Source of the DNA: Rikenellaceae bacterium
GTDB taxonomy: Bacteria; Bacteroidota; Bacteroidia; Bacteroidales; Rikenellaceae
Direction: 5' to 3'
NCBI GenBank assembly: GCA_017442365.1
Contig: JAFRZW010000002.1
Span: 62,001 to 126,000, forward strand
Length of the DNA: 64,000 bases
Shown here piece by piece: positions 61,726-64,000 of this stretch. Under the pieces are notes generated by a model. The model ran no database searches and was not told the origin of the DNA. It was given only the letters and a program-made list of their open reading frames with translations. The first letter of the stretch is position 1, and each line of letters starts with the position of its first letter. The position numbers and the translations under genes were made by a program.

Positions 61726-61797
61726 CCAAGTTCGGCGGCTGCGGGGGTCGGCCTACGGCCGAGCCGCTGAACTTGGGCAGTTTCCACAGGAACTGCC
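61726..61797. other. Two adjacent strong hairpins in the gap upstream of holB
   Basis: CCAAGTTC (61726-61733) pairs with GAACTTGG (61769-61776), enclosing GCGGCT/AGCCGC and CGGCC/GGCCG. Right after it GGCAGTT (from 61776) pairs with AACTGCC (to 61797). Both arms are nearly perfect. The gap also holds a 12-bp palindrome CCTCGGCCGAGG (61879-61890). No reading frame fits. Confidence 0.7.
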
Positions 61798-61918
61798 ATT
61801 AATATTCTCAATCCAAAACCCGCAATCCCAATAATCTTGAACCGACGCCAAGCCGAATGCGGAGTCGAGCTGGCTCTTCCTCGGCCGAGGCGCGAAGGAG
61901 GAAAAGAGTGCGCAGTCT

Positions 61919-61966
61919 TAATTTTGAATTTTGAATCTTGAATTTTGAATCTTGAATTTTGAATTA
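61919..61966 (-). repeat. Heptanucleotide ATTCAnn tandem repeat, locus E
   Basis: On the minus strand about six units of ATTCAAA/ATTCAAG start just after the stop of the 67-residue membrane protein gene, again in gene sense. Confidence 0.85.
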
Positions 61967-61970
61967 CAAA

Positions 61971-62174
61971 CTATTTCTCCTCTTCCTTCATCAGACGGAT
62001 CAGGTCGCGGGTCAGCTGCACGCTACGTGCAACGCACACGCCGAGCATCACGGCATAGATCACGATCCACAACCAACGCAACTCCTCGGCCTGCAACTCG
62101 TCGATAAGGGTCATCACGCAGTAGATCGCCATCACGATGAACAATCCTGCAAAAATTATGATTCGTGCCTTCAT
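61971..62174 (-). CDS. Small two-helix membrane protein
   Basis: The 67-residue protein has two membrane segments (about residues 4-22 and 33-52) separated by an acidic loop (DELQAEELR) and a charged C-terminus ending KEEEK. No family recognised. It lies between dut and holB on the same strand, 21 bp downstream of dut. The heptanucleotide repeat starts right after its stop. Confidence 0.65.
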   Translation of the reverse strand: MKARIIIFAGLFIVMAIYCVMTLIDELQAEELRWLWIVIYAVMLGVCVARSVQLTRDLIRLMKEEEK

Positions 62175-62195
62175 ATCTTCGTCGTTTTCAGTTGT

Positions 62196-62630
62196 TTATT
62201 TCTTTCCCGTCGAGCCAAAGCCGCCCTCACCGCGCTCGCTTTCGGCAAGCTCCTCGGCGAGCTCCCACTCGACCTGTTCGTGGCGTGCAACGACCATCTG
62301 TGCAATGCGCTCGCCCGCCTCGATGCGGAACTCCTCGTTGCTCAGATTGACCAAAATCACACGAATCTCGCCACGATAATCGGCGTCGATCGTGCCGGGC
62401 GAATTGAGCACCGTGATACCGTGCTTTGCCGCCAAGCCGCTACGCGGACGGATTTGCATTTCGTAACCCTCGGGCAGCTCGATCGAGAGTCCCGTGGGGA
62501 TCATTGCGCGCTCCAATGGGCGCAAAACCACCGCCTCGTCGATGTTTGCACGCACGTCCATACCCGCCGAGAGGGGTGTTGCATAGCGCGGCAAATCGAA
62601 GCGCGAACGGTTAATAACTTTCACTTTCAT
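62196..62630 (-). CDS. dut: Deoxyuridine 5'-triphosphate nucleotidohydrolase
   Basis: The 144-residue trimeric dUTPase shows all five motifs: [27 protein letters not shown], the RIAQMVVA segment and the C-terminal P-loop-like [11 protein letters not shown]. It turns dUTP into dUMP, keeping uracil out of DNA and feeding dTMP synthesis. It lies between two tiny membrane proteins on the minus strand. Confidence 0.96.
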   Translation of the reverse strand: MKVKVINRSRFDLPRYATPLSAGMDVRANIDEAVVLRPLERAMIPTGLSIELPEGYEMQIRPRSGLAAKHGITVLNSPGTIDADYRGEIRVILVNLSNEEFRIEAGERIAQMVVARHEQVEWELAEELAESERGEGGFGSTGKK

Positions 62631-62636
62631 AGTCGT

Positions 62637-62828
62637 TTATCTCTTTTTGTTCTTTCTCAAAATCTTTACGGTCTGGATCACCGCCAACGCTCCCAATCCC
62701 GCGAAACTCACCACGAGTCCCACCTCACGCTCATTGCCCGACCACTTAAAAACTGCCAGCACTCCGATCACAAAAAAGATCAGAGCCAGAGTATAAACCT
62801 TCAATTTTTCTTTCGAACTCTCTTTCAT
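62637..62828 (-). CDS. Small two-helix membrane protein
   Basis: The 63-residue protein has two hydrophobic segments (about residues 11-27 and 37-54) and ends in a very basic tail (KILRKNKKR). No family is recognised. It is 6 bp upstream of dut and 17 bp downstream of the flippase gene, so it belongs to the same transcript. Confidence 0.65.
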   Translation of the reverse strand: MKESSKEKLKVYTLALIFFVIGVLAVFKWSGNEREVGLVVSFAGLGALAVIQTVKILRKNKKR

Positions 62829-62845
62829 CGTTTTCGCAAAATTTT

Positions 62846-64000
62846 CTATCCACGTCTTAAAATCGAGCGCACCATTGCTGCCACATCGATCTTCTCACGA
62901 CGCACCACATAGAGCGCATACGCCACCACCAGCACCACATTCAGCACATAGTGCACCGCCACCTGCGCTATCGCACGTTCGCCCGCTACACTCGCACCGT
63001 AAACCACCAGAGCCACAGCTACATACTCCACAATTCGCGCCATCGGATAGGGCGTCGGGTAATACTTGCGATTGAGCCAATAGCTCACCGCAACCATCGC
63101 CGCCTCGCTCACCAAACGGGCCCACGCCGCACCGTAGTAACCATATTTCGGCACCAGCGCCACATTGCATAACACCGTGAAAATCAGACCAACAAACGTA
63201 ACCGCAATGGCCAGCCACGTGCGCTCCTCGCGTTTGTACCAGAACGAGAGGTTGAGCCACACTCCACTAAGCACATTTGCGCCGAGCACCACGGGCAGAA
63301 TGAAGATTCCCTGACGGAAATCGCGCCCCACGATTAACGCAAAGAGATCCTTGAATAGTGCGATCCCCAAGAAGATCAACATCGAGGCGATGATGTAATA
63401 TTTCAGCGCGGCGGCGTTCATCGCCTTGAAGTCGTCCTTGCGATAATTTGCCAAGAAGAATGGCTCGGCCGCCAAGCGATACATCTGTGTGAAGAGCATC
63501 ATCACCACCGCGATTTTGGTGATTGCGCCATAGATACCAAGCTGAGCCATAGCGTTTTCGGGCACCAGATACTTGATCATCTGGCGGTCGATAAACTCAT
63601 TCGCTGTGCCCGCCACGCCACTCACCAACAGTGGCAGCGAGTAGCTGAATACGGTCGCCAGCAGCAACCAATCGATCTTGGATACGGTGCGATTAGTGGT
63701 GGGCAGAATCGAGGCGAAAGTGATCACGCTCGCCGCCAAATTGGCCACAAATGCCCAACCCACACCGAACTCGGTTGCGAACAATCCCATCGCGCCAAAT
63801 GCAAACGCTAATCCCGTCTGTAACACGATGTTAAGCATTTTGAGCGTAACGAAACGACCCGCACGTCCCTGTTCTCTCAGGCGCGAGAAGGGGATACAAC
63901 TCGCCACGTCGAACATCACGATCGCACCGACCAGCACCACATATTCGGGGTGAGCGACGTATGCCTCGCCCATCGCGCGGGCGATTGGCTCGCGCAGAGC
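62846..64000 (-). CDS. Polysaccharide flippase family protein (N-terminus outside the window)
   Basis: The open frame runs through the right edge, so at least 384 residues are seen and the N-terminus is missing. About ten hydrophobic segments in pairs, together with a KMLNIVLQTGLAFAFGAMGL-type region, fit the Wzx/PST-like MOP exporters that flip lipid-linked glycans. The C-terminus is basic (MVRSILRRG). The substrate cannot be told. It starts the minus-strand transcript that carries the small proteins and dut. Confidence 0.8.
   Translation of the reverse strand, partial: ALREPIARAMGEAYVAHPEYVVLVGAIVMFDVASCIPFSRLREQGRAGRFVTLKMLNIVLQTGLAFAFGAMGLFATEFGVGWAFVANLAASVITFASILPTTNRTVSKIDWLLLATVFSYSLPLLVSGVAGTANEFIDRQMIKYLVPENAMAQLGIYGAITKIAVVMMLFTQMYRLAAEPFFLANYRKDDFKAMNAAALKYYIIASMLIFLGIALFKDLFALIVGRDFRQGIFILPVVLGANVLSGVWLNLSFWYKREERTWLAIAVTFVGLIFTVLCNVALVPKYGYYGAAWARLVSEAAMVAVSYWLNRKYYPTPYPMARIVEYVAVALVVYGASVAGERAIAQVAVHYVLNVVLVVAYALYVVRREKIDVAAMVRSILRRG

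Overview
The window reads as ordinary core chromosome of a Bacteroidales bacterium, most likely Rikenellaceae and close to Alistipes. This is inferred from several signs. The dcw end murC-ftsQ-ftsA-ftsZ runs straight into a gldE-type gene. Protein families typical of Bacteroidetes are present (DUF4271, DUF4296, Big_5 lipoprotein, PG_1098-like methyltransferase). Shine-Dalgarno sites are scarce and some starts are TTG or GTG. Promoters follow the Bacteroidetes pattern TTG-N19-21-TAnnTTTG. No phage, insertion sequence, CRISPR array or plasmid gene was found.

Layout. 1-6261 (+): end of murC, ftsQ, ftsA, ftsZ, a GldE/CorC-like membrane protein and a phosphopantetheinyl transferase. 6559-9887: a dihydroorotate-dehydrogenase-like protein, then a NatAB-type ABC exporter on the minus strand. 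10080-12495: galE, tRNA-Leu(GAG), a small AT-rich islet encoding two Cys-containing exported proteins, and a rod-shaped RNA candidate. 12496-18220: pyrC and a divergent flavoprotein, a second orphan structured RNA candidate (about 15573-15800), then a minus-strand operon of glycosyltransferase, ECF sigma factor and rsmG. 18279-18563 carries three tandem copies of a roughly 98-100 bp unit. 18688-23664 (+): dnaB, a ComM/YifB ATPase and two exported proteins. 23801-30617: a RelA-type (p)ppGpp synthetase, tdk, a PIG-L deacetylase, folC and lnt.

30722-39185 (+): LysE-type transporter, cmk, ispH, a small membrane protein, a CtpA-type protease, a histidine kinase, DUF4271, hemD, rnpA and yidD. 39187-44639 (-): kdsC, YihY, a PG_1098-like methyltransferase, a ComEC core and xerD. 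44717-46295 (+): prmA and recO. 46325-53552 (-): comF, priA, a YitT protein, a TIGR01212-type radical SAM protein, a helical protein and cstA. Then come tRNA-Thr(CGT) and a minus-strand run to the right edge: a DUF4296 lipoprotein, a LolE-like permease, rbfA, a beta-barrel protein, a Big_5 lipoprotein, a small lipoprotein, folK, holB, two tiny membrane proteins, dut and a truncated flippase.

Most genes are housekeeping: division, replication and repair, envelope lipoprotein maturation, LPS Kdo synthesis, folate, pyrimidine and dNTP supply, and translation factors. The unusual signals are two candidate small RNAs with their own promoters and terminators, a three-copy tandem repeat before dnaB, and dispersed heptanucleotide ATTCAnn repeats placed just after stop codons (one forms the C-terminus of IspH). 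Several core proteins also carry odd additions or losses: a coiled-coil insertion in FtsQ, an SSB-like acidic tip on DnaB, a histone-like tail on HemD, an octapeptide repeat in RnpA, and a degenerate hydrolase site in the RelA homologue.
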